A DNA stretch of 35,372 bases from JAAYYY01 sp964602995 (GTDB lineage: Bacteria > Chloroflexota > Anaerolineae > Promineifilales > Promineifilaceae): the NCBI GenBank assembly GCA_964602995.1, contig CAZRTM010000035.1, positions 1-35,372 of the forward strand. The letters are read 5' to 3'. The notes under the pieces are model-generated. The model was not told the origin of the DNA. It made no database searches and saw only the letters and a list, made by a program, of their open reading frames with translations. A program made the translations under genes and the position numbers. This document shows positions 15,751-24,187 of this stretch, one piece after another; positions within the stretch are counted from its first letter, which is position 1; each line of letters opens with the position of its first letter.

Positions 15751-16863
15751 ATGAGCTTTGAATTCGAACTTCTGGCTACAGATCCTGAGAGCGGTGCGCG
15801 CGCCGGTCTTTTTCATACCCCTCATGGAGTGGTTTCCACACCGGTGTTTGCTCCCGTGGGCACGCAGGCTACAGTGAAAGCGCTGCGGCCTCGCGACTTG
15901 CACGAGCTGGGCGCGACGCTGATCTTAAGTAACACTTATCATTTGTATTTGCGGCCTGGCGATGAACGCATTCGCGAGCTGGGTGGCCTGCACAAGTTCA
16001 TGGGTTGGGACGGGCCAATCCTCACCGACAGCGGTGGGTTCCAGGTCTTCAGCCTCAGCGAAACGCGCGAAATCGACGCCGACGGCGTGACGTTCCAGTC
16101 GCACATCGACGGTTCGTACCACCGCTTCACGCCGGAGAAGAGCGTTGAGATTCAGGAGAACCTGGGCGCGGACGTGATTATGGCCTTCGACGAGTGCCCC
16201 CCACCTACGGACTACGATTACGTCGAGAAATCGCTGGAGCGCACTCATAGCTGGGCCGTGCGCTGTGTGGAAGCGAAGAGGCGCGACGATCAGGCGCTGT
16301 TTGGCATTGTGCAGGGCGGGGTCTTCCGCGATTTGCGCGAACGCAGCGCTGAATTTCTGCTGGAGCTGGATTTTCCCGGTTATGCCATCGGCGGGCTGGC
16401 GGTGGGGGAGACCAAAGCACAGATGCACGCCGTGTTGGAGTGGATGAACCCCGTTCTTCCGGCGCACAAACCCCGTTACCTGATGGGCGTGGGCACGCCG
16501 CAGGATCTCGTTAATGGCGTGATGCGTGGTGTTGACATCTTCGATTGTGTGCTGCCCACGCGCCTGGCGCGGCATGGGGCGACGTGGATTAAGGGCGAGC
16601 GGTTAAATTTGCGCAATGCCCGCTTCAGAGATGATCCCGAACCGTTGGATGCGTCTTGCGATTGCTATACCTGCACCCACTTCAGCCGCGCCTATCTGAA
16701 CCACCTGGTGCGCACCAACGAGATATTGGGTCACATTCTGCTGACAACACATAACGTTTACTTCTTAATCAACCTGGCAAAGAGAATGCGCCAGGCCATT
16801 CTGGATGGGGAGTTTGCTCTCTTCGCCCACGAATACTTGAGTCACTACAATGAGGAGCAATAA
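15751..16863 (+). CDS. tgt: queuine/preQ1 tRNA-guanine transglycosylase
   Basis: A 370-residue enzyme that swaps guanine 34 in GUN anticodons for preQ1 in the queuosine pathway. Motifs: DSGGFQVFSL with base-binding Asp93, GIVQGG, GGLAVGE, and GVDIFDCVLPTRLARHG with the expected nucleophile Asp265. The zinc site CDCYTC plus a histidine about 26 residues later (HILLTTH) closes the domain. Length and motif order match the bacterial enzyme. No queA or other que gene is in the window. uppP follows after 11 nt and is probably co-transcribed. Confidence 0.97.
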   Translation: MSFEFELLATDPESGARAGLFHTPHGVVSTPVFAPVGTQATVKALRPRDLHELGATLILSNTYHLYLRPGDERIRELGGLHKFMGWDGPILTDSGGFQVFSLSETREIDADGVTFQSHIDGSYHRFTPEKSVEIQENLGADVIMAFDECPPPTDYDYVEKSLERTHSWAVRCVEAKRRDDQALFGIVQGGVFRDLRERSAEFLLELDFPGYAIGGLAVGETKAQMHAVLEWMNPVLPAHKPRYLMGVGTPQDLVNGVMRGVDIFDCVLPTRLARHGATWIKGERLNLRNARFRDDPEPLDASCDCYTCTHFSRAYLNHLVRTNEILGHILLTTHNVYFLINLAKRMRQAILDGEFALFAHEYLSHYNEEQ

Positions 16864-16874
16864 AGCGAACAACT

Positions 16875-17690
16875 ATGAGTATCTTCGAAGCTATTTTGCT
16901 GGGTATTGTTCAGGGCGCCACCGAATTTCTACCAATTTCAAGCTCAGGCCACACCATCCTTTTGCCGACGCTGTTTGACCTGACCATTCCGCCTCTGAGT
17001 ATGATTGCTATTGCTCACCAGGGCACGTTGCTGGCCGTCCTCATCTATTTCTTCCGTGACCTGTGGCAAGTGTTCATCGGTGTTGTGGACGGTCTGCGAC
17101 AGCGGCAACCGCTGCAGACGCCAGAGTCACGCCTGGGCTGGTACATTATCCTGGGCACCATTCCGGCAGCCACCGCTGGTCTGCTTTTTGAGGACTTCTT
17201 TGAAGAGGTCTTCGCCCAACCTCTCTATTCCGCCGCTTTCTTGTTGGTCACGGCGTTGGTCCTCTACGTGGGCGAACGGCTGCACAGTGGTCACAAGGGA
17301 ATGGAAGGGTTAGGCATCGTCGATGCCATCATCGTGGGTCTGTTCCAGATGTTTGCCCTCTTCCCTGGCCTCTCGCGCAGTGGCAGCACCATCACGGGCG
17401 GCCTGTGGCGCGGTCTGAACCGGGAAACGGCGGCTCGCTTTAGCTTTCTGTTGGGCATTCCGGCCATTCTCGGCGCCGGGCTTTTGGCCTCTCTCGACAT
17501 TGATCAGGCCACCGTTGCCAGCCAACTGCCGCTTTATTTAGCCACCTTCCTTGCCGCGACGTTAACCGGTTACCTGTGCATCCACTTTCTGCTGTCCTGG
17601 CTGCGCAGCCATAGCCTCTACCTCTTCGTCGCCTACTGCGCTGTATTCGGCAGCGTCTATCTACTTCTGGCGTTGTTCGGCTGGGTCTGA
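16875..17690 (+). CDS. uppP: undecaprenyl-diphosphatase
   Basis: A 271-residue polytopic membrane phosphatase of the BacA/UppP family that recycles undecaprenyl diphosphate to the monophosphate carrier for cell wall and glycan synthesis. The first motif, GIVQGATEFLPISSSGH, contains the essential glutamate, and the second, FPGLSRSGSTITGGL, supplies the phosphate-contacting Ser/Arg. About eight hydrophobic segments fit the family. The stop overlaps the start of the next gene (TGATG), so the two are translationally coupled. Confidence 0.97.
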   Translation: MSIFEAILLGIVQGATEFLPISSSGHTILLPTLFDLTIPPLSMIAIAHQGTLLAVLIYFFRDLWQVFIGVVDGLRQRQPLQTPESRLGWYIILGTIPAATAGLLFEDFFEEVFAQPLYSAAFLLVTALVLYVGERLHSGHKGMEGLGIVDAIIVGLFQMFALFPGLSRSGSTITGGLWRGLNRETAARFSFLLGIPAILGAGLLASLDIDQATVASQLPLYLATFLAATLTGYLCIHFLLSWLRSHSLYLFVAYCAVFGSVYLLLALFGWV

Positions 17691-18538
17691 TGGCTTATCT
17701 CCTGCCTGAGGCGCGGCGGAAAGCAGGGCAGCTCTTTCTCCTGCTTCCCTTATTATTGGCTGCCTGCACCGGGGAGGCCACGCCGGCCCCGGCTCCCACA
17801 CAAACGCCGCTGCCCCCGATACTAAACGTTGGCCTCAGCAACAGCGCGACGGCCCTGGCCAATCGCGTTGCTCTGCCCTACGCCGATTTCAGCAACGGGG
17901 TGACGGTCAACTTCGTCGTGGGGAACAATCAGACGTTGTTCGACGACCTGGAAGCTGGCCAGCTCGATGCCATTCTGGTCAATCACATTCCAGCAGGTGA
18001 CGATAACTGGTTCAACCCCGTTGCGCTCGATGGGCTGGCCATCGTCGTCCATCCCCAGAACCCGCTGGCGGCACAGGGCGCTTCCCTGTCGCTGAGCCAG
18101 ATACAGGCCATCTTCAGCGGGCAGATGACGAACTGGGCCGACGTAGGAGGGGACCCGCTGGAAATTTTGCCTGTAGGGCGGGAACGAGGCTCGGACGCGC
18201 GGCTGATATTCGACCGTCGCGTGCTGGCCGAGCAGCGAATGAGTATTAACAGCGCGATTGAGCCTGACAATGAGGCGTTGTTGGCGGCCGTTGCCGCCAA
18301 TCCGAGCGCAATAGGCTATACGATGAGAAGCGCGGTAGGGGAGGACGTGAGCGTGCTGCCGGTTGAGGGCGTCATGCCTTCTCCAGAGACAACGGCCACG
18401 CAAGAGTACGCCCTTACAACGCCGCTCTATTTTGTTTCTCTGCAGGAGCCAGCAGGTGAGTTGCGCGGCTTCCTGGCCTGGCTGCAGTCCGAAGCGGGAC
18501 AGGCGTTGCTGGGTGAAAAATTCGGCAGGGTGAGTTAG
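17690..18538 (+). CDS. PstS-like phosphate-binding lipoprotein
   Basis: A 282-residue exported lipoprotein. The signal peptide is basic then Leu-rich and ends in the lipobox LLAAC with Cys26 as the lipidated residue; a Pro/Thr linker (about 30-42) follows. The mature part resembles PstS-type periplasmic-binding domains: IQAIFSGQMTNWADVGG, ILPVGRERGSDAR and NPSAIGYT match the conserved IFxGxITNW, RxxGSGT and GAIGY regions. The usual GSGT is GSDA here, so phosphate binding may be altered. No pst permease or ATPase is adjacent. The coupling to uppP suggests a link to phosphate released outside the membrane, but this is inference. Confidence 0.8.
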   Translation: MAYLLPEARRKAGQLFLLLPLLLAACTGEATPAPAPTQTPLPPILNVGLSNSATALANRVALPYADFSNGVTVNFVVGNNQTLFDDLEAGQLDAILVNHIPAGDDNWFNPVALDGLAIVVHPQNPLAAQGASLSLSQIQAIFSGQMTNWADVGGDPLEILPVGRERGSDARLIFDRRVLAEQRMSINSAIEPDNEALLAAVAANPSAIGYTMRSAVGEDVSVLPVEGVMPSPETTATQEYALTTPLYFVSLQEPAGELRGFLAWLQSEAGQALLGEKFGRVS

Positions 18539-18857
18539 AATAGAAGCACTATTACCCAGCGCTGTAATCTGGAGACATCCCATGTTCCCACAACCGCTGT
18601 ATTTTCTCCCCTTCTGGACCGGCTACACGTAGGTGCGCTAACCGGTGTCGGGCGGATTCTTCACACTTTGCACTTACGAACGCTGCCGGGGTAGCCGGTT
18701 TCTTCTGTCTCCGGCAGTCGCAAACCAAAGGCGGTGGCGAAAAACGCAGTAGGAAGTGTCGATGAATACCTCGCTCCTCTACCGTTGTCACGACCAAACG
18801 TTGCCGCCAGCACAAGTTGCTGGCAGCTATCTATCATCGCATGCCAGGAGATAAGAA
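18539..18857. other. 319-bp gene-free stretch before rocD, two hairpins, no identified RNA
   Basis: I see no convincing coding region. Two hairpins are visible: CTGCCGG (18683-18689) with CCGGCAG (18711-18717), and a perfect 7-bp stem GCCAGCA-CAAGT-TGCTGGC (18806-18824) shortly before the rocD ribosome site. They could form a structured leader, but I could not match the sequence to the consensus of cobalamin, glycine, lysine, SAM, T-box or guanidine riboswitches. Confidence 0.4.
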
Positions 18858-20060
18858 ATGGACAGCCAATATTACATTGAGCTAGCTGATAAGTATGGCG
18901 CAAACAACTATCACCCCCTTGACGTCGTCCTCCAGCGTGGAGAAGGCGTCTGGGTTTATGATGTGGAAGGTAACAAATATCTCGATTGCCTGAGCGCTTA
19001 TTCTGCCGTTAACCAGGGACACGGCCACCCCACCATCGCCCGCGCGGCGCGGGAGCAGTTAGAGCGCATTACGCTGACCTCGCGCGCGTTTCGCAACGAC
19101 CAGCTCGGCCCCTTCCTCAAAGAACTATGTGAGCTGACGGGGTACGAGATGGGCCTACCCATGAACACGGGGGCTGAGGCAGTGGAAACGGCCATCAAAG
19201 CTGCCCGCAAATGGGGTTATCAGGTTAAGGGTGTTGAAGACAACAAAGCCGAAATCATCGTCTGCGAAGGCAACTTCCACGGGCGGACGACGACTATCGT
19301 CGGCTTTTCCAGCGAACCACAGTATAGACGTGATTTTGGGCCGTTCACACCGGGCTTCGTCTCTGTTTCCTTCGGGGATGCCGATGCTTTGCGAGAGGCA
19401 ATTACGCCCAATACCGTCGCCTTTTTAGTAGAGCCAATTCAGGGCGAGGGGGGCGTGCTGATTCCTCCCGAGGGCTACTTGCGTGAAGCGGCGGCCATCT
19501 GCCGCCAGAACAATGTGCTCTTTGTGGCGGATGAGATTCAGACGGGGTTGGGGCGCACGGGGAAGCTGCTGGCCAGCGATCACGAAGGCGTACGCCCTGA
19601 TGTGCTGATTCTGGGCAAAGCGCTGAGCGGTGGTTTCTACCCGGTCTCGGCGGTGTTGACAGACAAAGAAGTGTTGGGGCTGCTGCAGCCCGGCGACCAC
19701 GGCAGTACGTTTGGCGGAAATCCAATGGGCGCTGCCATTGCCCGCGCTGCGCTGCGGGTCATTGTCGAGGAAGGGCTGGTAGAACGGGCGCAGGAGTTAG
19801 GCTCTTATTTCATGGGCCGTCTGCAGCGCGTCGAGAGCGAGCATGTGAAGGAGGTGCGCGGCAAGGGTCTGTTAATTGGCGTTGAGCTGGATGGACCGGC
19901 CCGTGTCTTTGCCGAGGCGCTGCGCGAGCAAGGCATTCTGGCCAAAGAGACGCACCACACCGTCCTGCGATTTGCCCCGCCGCTGATTATCAGCAAGGAA
20001 GAGATTGATTGGGCTATGGAACGCATCGAGCCGGTGTTGATGGACGGCAGTGGGCCGTAG
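18858..20060 (+). CDS. rocD: ornithine--oxo-acid aminotransferase
   Basis: A 400-residue PLP enzyme that moves the delta-amino group of ornithine to 2-oxoglutarate, giving glutamate semialdehyde and glutamate. Class III aminotransferase features are clear: NTGAEAVETAIKAARKWGY, EGNFHGRTTT, VEPIQGEGGV, ADEIQTGLGRTGK and LGKALSGGFYPVSA with the PLP lysine at Lys254. YSAVNQGHGHP near the N-terminus and RAFRNDQLG favour ornithine over acetylornithine as substrate. An AGGAG site lies 7 nt before the ATG. It is followed by the E1/E2 genes, which together suggest an amino-acid degradation block, and its cofactor would come from PdxS/PdxT elsewhere in the window. Confidence 0.94.
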   Translation: MDSQYYIELADKYGANNYHPLDVVLQRGEGVWVYDVEGNKYLDCLSAYSAVNQGHGHPTIARAAREQLERITLTSRAFRNDQLGPFLKELCELTGYEMGLPMNTGAEAVETAIKAARKWGYQVKGVEDNKAEIIVCEGNFHGRTTTIVGFSSEPQYRRDFGPFTPGFVSVSFGDADALREAITPNTVAFLVEPIQGEGGVLIPPEGYLREAAAICRQNNVLFVADEIQTGLGRTGKLLASDHEGVRPDVLILGKALSGGFYPVSAVLTDKEVLGLLQPGDHGSTFGGNPMGAAIARAALRVIVEEGLVERAQELGSYFMGRLQRVESEHVKEVRGKGLLIGVELDGPARVFAEALREQGILAKETHHTVLRFAPPLIISKEEIDWAMERIEPVLMDGSGP

Positions 20061-20215
20061 TTCAATTTTACGGGATGTTTAGGTCAGATCGTGTACAGTA
20101 TAAGGAGCGTTGAATTCTAATAAAGCATAGACCGTGTGTCTGGCAGTGGAGTTACACAAACCTCATCCGTAAACGAAACAGAAACTCATCCAACCCAGGG
20201 AAAACAAGGTAAGCC

Positions 20216-22642
20216 ATGGTGCAAAAAGAAAAGGTTGCAGCCGTTGACCTTGACGAGATTACCCTCACGTTTGACGAAGTTTTAGCAGATTACAAGTTAG
20301 CACTGGAGAGTCGTTATGCCAGTTTGATCGGGCGGCGGGAGGTCCTGAGCGGTAAGGCAAAGTTCGGCATCTTCGGCGATGGCAAGGAAGTGGCCCAGAT
20401 CGCGATGGCCAAGGCCTGGCAACCGGGCGATTTCCGCTCAGGATATTATCGCGACCAGACGCTGATGTTCGCACTGGGAGTACATACGCTGGAGCAGTTC
20501 TTCGCACAGCTCTATGCCCATGCTGACCTCGAAGCAGAGCCGATGACCGGGGGGCGGGCCATGAACGCGCATTTCGCAACGCGCAGTCTGGACGCTCAGG
20601 GCAACTGGAATGACCTGACTCACCTTTACAACTCCTCCTCGGACCTTTCGCCCACGGGCGCGCAGATGCCGCGCATGGTGGGCCTGACCTACGCCTCGCG
20701 CCTTTTCCGGCAGATGCCGGAACTGGGCCAATATTCCGGATTCTCGCAGAATGGCAACGAAGTAGTCTGGGGCACCGTGGGCAATGCAACCTGTGCCGAG
20801 GGCGTCGTCTGGGAAGCGATCAACGCCGTTGGTGTAATTGGCGGTCCTCTGGTGCTCTCCATCTGGGACGATGGCTACGGTATTTCTGTTTCCAACGAGT
20901 ACCAGCTTACGAAGGGCAATATCTCTGAGTTGTTGCAGGGCTTCCAACGGGAGCCTGGCGGCAGCGAAGGGTATGACATCTACGTGGTGCAGGGCTGGGA
21001 CTATCCGGCGCTGGTCCGCACTTACATGCAGGCGGCAGAGATTGCGCGCGAGGAGCATGTCCCGGCCATCGTGCACGTCACGGAGATGACCCAACCGCAA
21101 GGACATTCCACCTCAGGCAGCCATGAACGCTACAAGTCACCGGAACGTCTGGCGTGGGAGGAGGCGTTCGACTGTATCAAGAAGATGCGGGAATGGATTG
21201 TGGAACAGGAGATCGCCTCTGAAGCAGAGCTGGAGGAGATGGAGAAGGAAGCGCGCAGGCGGCTGGAAGGAATCCGGCGCAAGGCGTGGCAGGCTTACCA
21301 GGCGCCCATTCTGCAGGAGTTGCAGGAAGTTTCTGATATCGTCGACGAGATGTTGCCCTATTCGCAACGGGAGCAGGAGCTGGAGCAGATCAAACGCCAG
21401 TTGAGTCGTCGCCAGAACCCTAACCGCAAAGATGTGCTGCGGGCGGTGCGCGACATCCTGATTACGGTGCGTGATGAGGAGAATCCCACGCGGCAGGTGC
21501 TCGCCGAGTGGAAGAAAGCGCAGGAGGCAGCGAACAGGGAGCGCTACGGATCGCACGTCTACAGCCAGTCGGAATGGAGCGCCCTGAACGTTGGCGAAGT
21601 GAAGCCGGTAACGTCAGAGGAGTCCCCCATAGTCAGCGGGTTCGAGGTGCTGAACGCTGCGTTTGACGCCATGCTGGCCCGTGACCCGCGTGTAATTGCC
21701 TTTGGCGAGGATCTGGGTTATCTGGGCGGCGTCAACCAGGCCTTCGCCGGATTGCAGAAGAAGTATGGCGCTTTGCGCGTGTCGGACACCGGCATTCGCG
21801 AAGCGACGATTATGGGGCAGGCGATTGGCATGGCGCTGCGCGGGCTGCGCCCGATTGCCGAGATTCAGTATCTGGATTACTTGCTCTACGCCTTGCAGAT
21901 TATGTCTGACGACCTGGCCACGCTTCACTGGCGCACGCGGGGCGGGCAGAAGGCGCCGGTCATCATCCGCACACGCGGCCACCGCCTGGAAGGTATCTGG
22001 CACTCCGGGTCGCCAATGGCGGGCATCATCAATCTGGTGCGCGGCATTTATGTGCTGGTGCCCAGAGACATGACGCGGGCTGCTGCGTTTTACAATACGC
22101 TGCTGCTGTCGGATGAGCCGGGCATGGTGGTCGAGGTGCTGAACGGTTACCGGCTGAAGGAGGCGTTGCCGGATAACATCGGCGAGATTACGCTGCCGCT
22201 GGGCGTGCCTGAAATTCTGCGCGAGGGCCAGGATGTGACGTTGGTGACCTACGGCGCCATGTGCCGCATCTGTATGGAAGCGGCAGAGCTGCTGGCGAAA
22301 GTGGGCGTTGAGGTGGAGGTCATTGACGCGCAGTCGCTGCTGCCCTTTGACCGCCACGGTATGATTGTAGAATCGCTGAAGAAGACGAACCGCATTGTCT
22401 TTGCCGACGAAGATGTGCCCGGCGGCACAACGGCGTATATGATGCAGAAGGTGCTGGAGGAGCAGAAGGGCTACTATTGGCTGGATTCTGAGCCGCGCAC
22501 GCTTCCTGCTGCCGAACACCGCCCGGCTTATGGCACTGACGGCGATTACTTCTCCAAGCCCAATGTGGAATCGGTGTTTGAGACGGTGTATGAATTGATG
22601 AATGAGGCGGACCCGGTGCGGTATCCGATGTTTTACCGGTAA
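20216..22642 (+). CDS. 2-oxoacid dehydrogenase E1, alpha and beta subunits fused
   Basis: An 808-residue thiamine-diphosphate enzyme for the first step of a 2-oxoacid dehydrogenase complex, probably branched-chain (2-oxoisovalerate) type. The alpha part (to about 400) contains GKEVAQIAMAKAWQPGD, YYRDQTLMFALG and the cofactor site VGNATCAEG to WDDGYGIS; a charged helical linker follows (about 330-465). The beta part starts near 480 with VIAFGEDLGYLGGV and contains IREATIMGQAIGMAL, PIAEIQYLDYLLYALQ and VPGGTTAYMMQKV. Most bacteria encode alpha and beta separately. The metal site has Asn190 and Asp218/219 where separate alpha subunits have Asp and Asn-Asn. The E2 gene follows; no E3 gene is present here. 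Confidence 0.93.
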   Translation: MVQKEKVAAVDLDEITLTFDEVLADYKLALESRYASLIGRREVLSGKAKFGIFGDGKEVAQIAMAKAWQPGDFRSGYYRDQTLMFALGVHTLEQFFAQLYAHADLEAEPMTGGRAMNAHFATRSLDAQGNWNDLTHLYNSSSDLSPTGAQMPRMVGLTYASRLFRQMPELGQYSGFSQNGNEVVWGTVGNATCAEGVVWEAINAVGVIGGPLVLSIWDDGYGISVSNEYQLTKGNISELLQGFQREPGGSEGYDIYVVQGWDYPALVRTYMQAAEIAREEHVPAIVHVTEMTQPQGHSTSGSHERYKSPERLAWEEAFDCIKKMREWIVEQEIASEAELEEMEKEARRRLEGIRRKAWQAYQAPILQELQEVSDIVDEMLPYSQREQELEQIKRQLSRRQNPNRKDVLRAVRDILITVRDEENPTRQVLAEWKKAQEAANRERYGSHVYSQSEWSALNVGEVKPVTSEESPIVSGFEVLNAAFDAMLARDPRVIAFGEDLGYLGGVNQAFAGLQKKYGALRVSDTGIREATIMGQAIGMALRGLRPIAEIQYLDYLLYALQIMSDDLATLHWRTRGGQKAPVIIRTRGHRLEGIWHSGSPMAGIINLVRGIYVLVPRDMTRAAAFYNTLLLSDEPGMVVEVLNGYRLKEALPDNIGEITLPLGVPEILREGQDVTLVTYGAMCRICMEAAELLAKVGVEVEVIDAQSLLPFDRHGMIVESLKKTNRIVFADEDVPGGTTAYMMQKVLEEQKGYYWLDSEPRTLPAAEHRPAYGTDGDYFSKPNVESVFETVYELMNEADPVRYPMFYR

Positions 22643-22673
22643 CAGCGGAACACGGAGAGAACGGAGGACTGCA

Positions 22674-22714
22674 GAGAGATTGGAGATTAGAGATTAGAGA
22701 CTGGAGATTGGAGA
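22674..22714 (+). repeat. GGAGATT/AGAGATT short tandem repeat (family D)
   Basis: Repeated 7-8 bp phrases (GAGATTGGAGATTAGAGATT) lie just after the E1 stop codon. The same phrases recur, in either orientation, at 30995-31023, 31614-31653 and 31783-31818. Confidence 0.8.
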
Positions 22715-22721
22715 ATGCTCA

Positions 22722-22780
22722 GGTTCGTAGTGGGTGCTTTCGCGCGGAGGTCGAGGGGCCTGAAGTGCCTACTACAAACC
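22722..22780 (+). repeat. long imperfect hairpin element between E1 and E2
   Basis: Arms GGTTCGTAGTGGGTGCTT (22722-22739) and AAGTGCCTACTACAAACC (22763-22780) pair at 17 of 18 positions if G-U pairs are allowed, around a 23-nt loop. The mismatches are mostly compensated by wobble pairs in the transcribed strand, as expected for a folded RNA or an old palindromic repeat. Confidence 0.7.
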
Positions 22781-22784
22781 AAAA

Positions 22785-22818
22785 ATCTGCGTTTATCCGC
22801 GTTCATCTGCGGCGAAAA
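22785..22818 (+). repeat. ATCTGCG...CGCG...ATCTGCGG repeat (family F), copy 1
   Basis: ATCTGCG, TTATCCGCG and TTCATCTGCGG follow each other as related 9-10 bp phrases. Close copies lie at 30959-30990 and 31750-31783, and an inverted one at 31655-31690. It ends just before the E2 ribosome site. Confidence 0.8.
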
Positions 22819-22836
22819 ACTATTTAAGGAGAGAGT

Positions 22837-24150
22837 ATGGCAACCAGAGTCGTGATGCCGGAAATGGGAGAAGGAGTCATCGAGGGCACTGTGGCGCGAT
22901 GGCTGAAGAGAGAGGGGGAGCAGATTGAAGAGTTCGAACCCATTCTGGAGATCGAAACGGATAAGGTAACCACGGAAGCGACGGCCGAGGTGTCGGGGAC
23001 CATACTCAAGATTTACGTCGAGGAAGGGGAGACGGTGCCGGTGGGCACATTGTTAGCTTATATCGGGGAAGAAGGGGACGTGGCGCCTGAGACCGGGGAT
23101 GACGCCGGTGCGGAAAGGGAAGAAGAGCTGGTGACCGTGGAAGAAGCGGAAGCGGAACCGGCGCAGGCGCACCGGGAAAGCAGTCCGGGTGATCGTCACA
23201 ATGGCGGCGCGGCAGCGCGCGATGAAGAGCTGCCCTTTGCTGACTGGGCCAGCCCCGTTGTGCGCCGCATTGCCGAAGAGCACGGCGTGGACCTGAGCCA
23301 GGTGGAGGGCACAGGGCGCGGGGGACGCACGACGAAGAAGGATATTCTGGCTTACCTGGAGCACAGGGAAGCGCGTGAAGAAGCGGCTCCTGCGCCGGCA
23401 GCGCCGCGACCGATTTCGAGTCCGGCAGCACGTCCGGCTGTTAGAGAACCACGCCAGCCTGCTCCGGCAGCGGTTCCGGGCGAGGTGGTGCCGTTGACAG
23501 GTATGCGCCGCATCATTGCCGAGCATATGGTGCGCAGCAAACAGACCAGCCCGCACGTCACCACCGTGTTCGAGGTCGATTTCCAGGCCGTGACAGCCCA
23601 CCGCCGGGCGCACAAGGAGCAATATGCGCGGGATGGCGCGCGGCTGACCTTCACGCCCTATATTGTGGCTGCTGTGGCCCAGGCGCTGAAAGAGCACCCG
23701 ATGGTTAACAGCACCTGGAGCGATGAAGGTATTGTGCTCAAGCGCGACATTAACATTGGCATGGCGACGGCCCTGGAAGACGGTCTGATCGTTCCTGTGA
23801 TTAAGAACGCCGACCATTACAACCTGCTGGGCCTGGCGCGCCAGGTGAACGATCTGGCGGAACGGGCGCGCAATAACCGGCTGAAGCCGGAGGAGGTACA
23901 GGGCGGCACCTTTAGCATCACCAATCACGGCGTCTCCGGCAGCCTCTTCGCCACGCCAATTATCAACCAGCCGCAGTGCGGCATTCTGGGCATTGGCAAG
24001 ATAGAGAAACGGGTGAAGGTCATCGACGATGCCATCGCCATCCGGCCCCTGGCCTATGTCAGCTTCACCTTCGACCATCGCATTCTGGACGGAGCGTTGG
24101 CTGATTACTTTGTGGGGACGTTTAAGGAGATTATCGAGGGCTGGGAGTAG
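22837..24150 (+). CDS. 2-oxoacid dehydrogenase E2, dihydrolipoamide acyltransferase
   Basis: A 437-residue core enzyme that carries acyl groups on lipoate and passes them to CoA. The N-terminal lipoyl domain (1-80) has ETDKVTTE with the lipoylated Lys43. A Glu-rich linker is followed by the peripheral subunit-binding domain (about 128-170: ASPVVRRIAEEHGVDLSQV, GTGRGG). An Ala/Pro-rich linker leads to the catalytic domain (from about 215), ending with SFTFDHRILDG, where His414 and Asp418 are the expected catalytic residues. AAGGAGAG precedes the ATG. It is likely the partner of the fused E1 upstream. E3 must come from elsewhere in the genome. Confidence 0.95.
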   Translation: MATRVVMPEMGEGVIEGTVARWLKREGEQIEEFEPILEIETDKVTTEATAEVSGTILKIYVEEGETVPVGTLLAYIGEEGDVAPETGDDAGAEREEELVTVEEAEAEPAQAHRESSPGDRHNGGAAARDEELPFADWASPVVRRIAEEHGVDLSQVEGTGRGGRTTKKDILAYLEHREAREEAAPAPAAPRPISSPAARPAVREPRQPAPAAVPGEVVPLTGMRRIIAEHMVRSKQTSPHVTTVFEVDFQAVTAHRRAHKEQYARDGARLTFTPYIVAAVAQALKEHPMVNSTWSDEGIVLKRDINIGMATALEDGLIVPVIKNADHYNLLGLARQVNDLAERARNNRLKPEEVQGGTFSITNHGVSGSLFATPIINQPQCGILGIGKIEKRVKVIDDAIAIRPLAYVSFTFDHRILDGALADYFVGTFKEIIEGWE

Positions 24151-24187
24151 AGGCTGGGGGCGCCCTGGAAGGGGGCCCTGGCAGCGC

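Noticed and set aside
20076..20104. TATAAG as -10 of a promoter for the fused E1 gene
   Set aside because: No acceptable -35 hexamer at 16-18 nt; the site may be real but cannot be supported.
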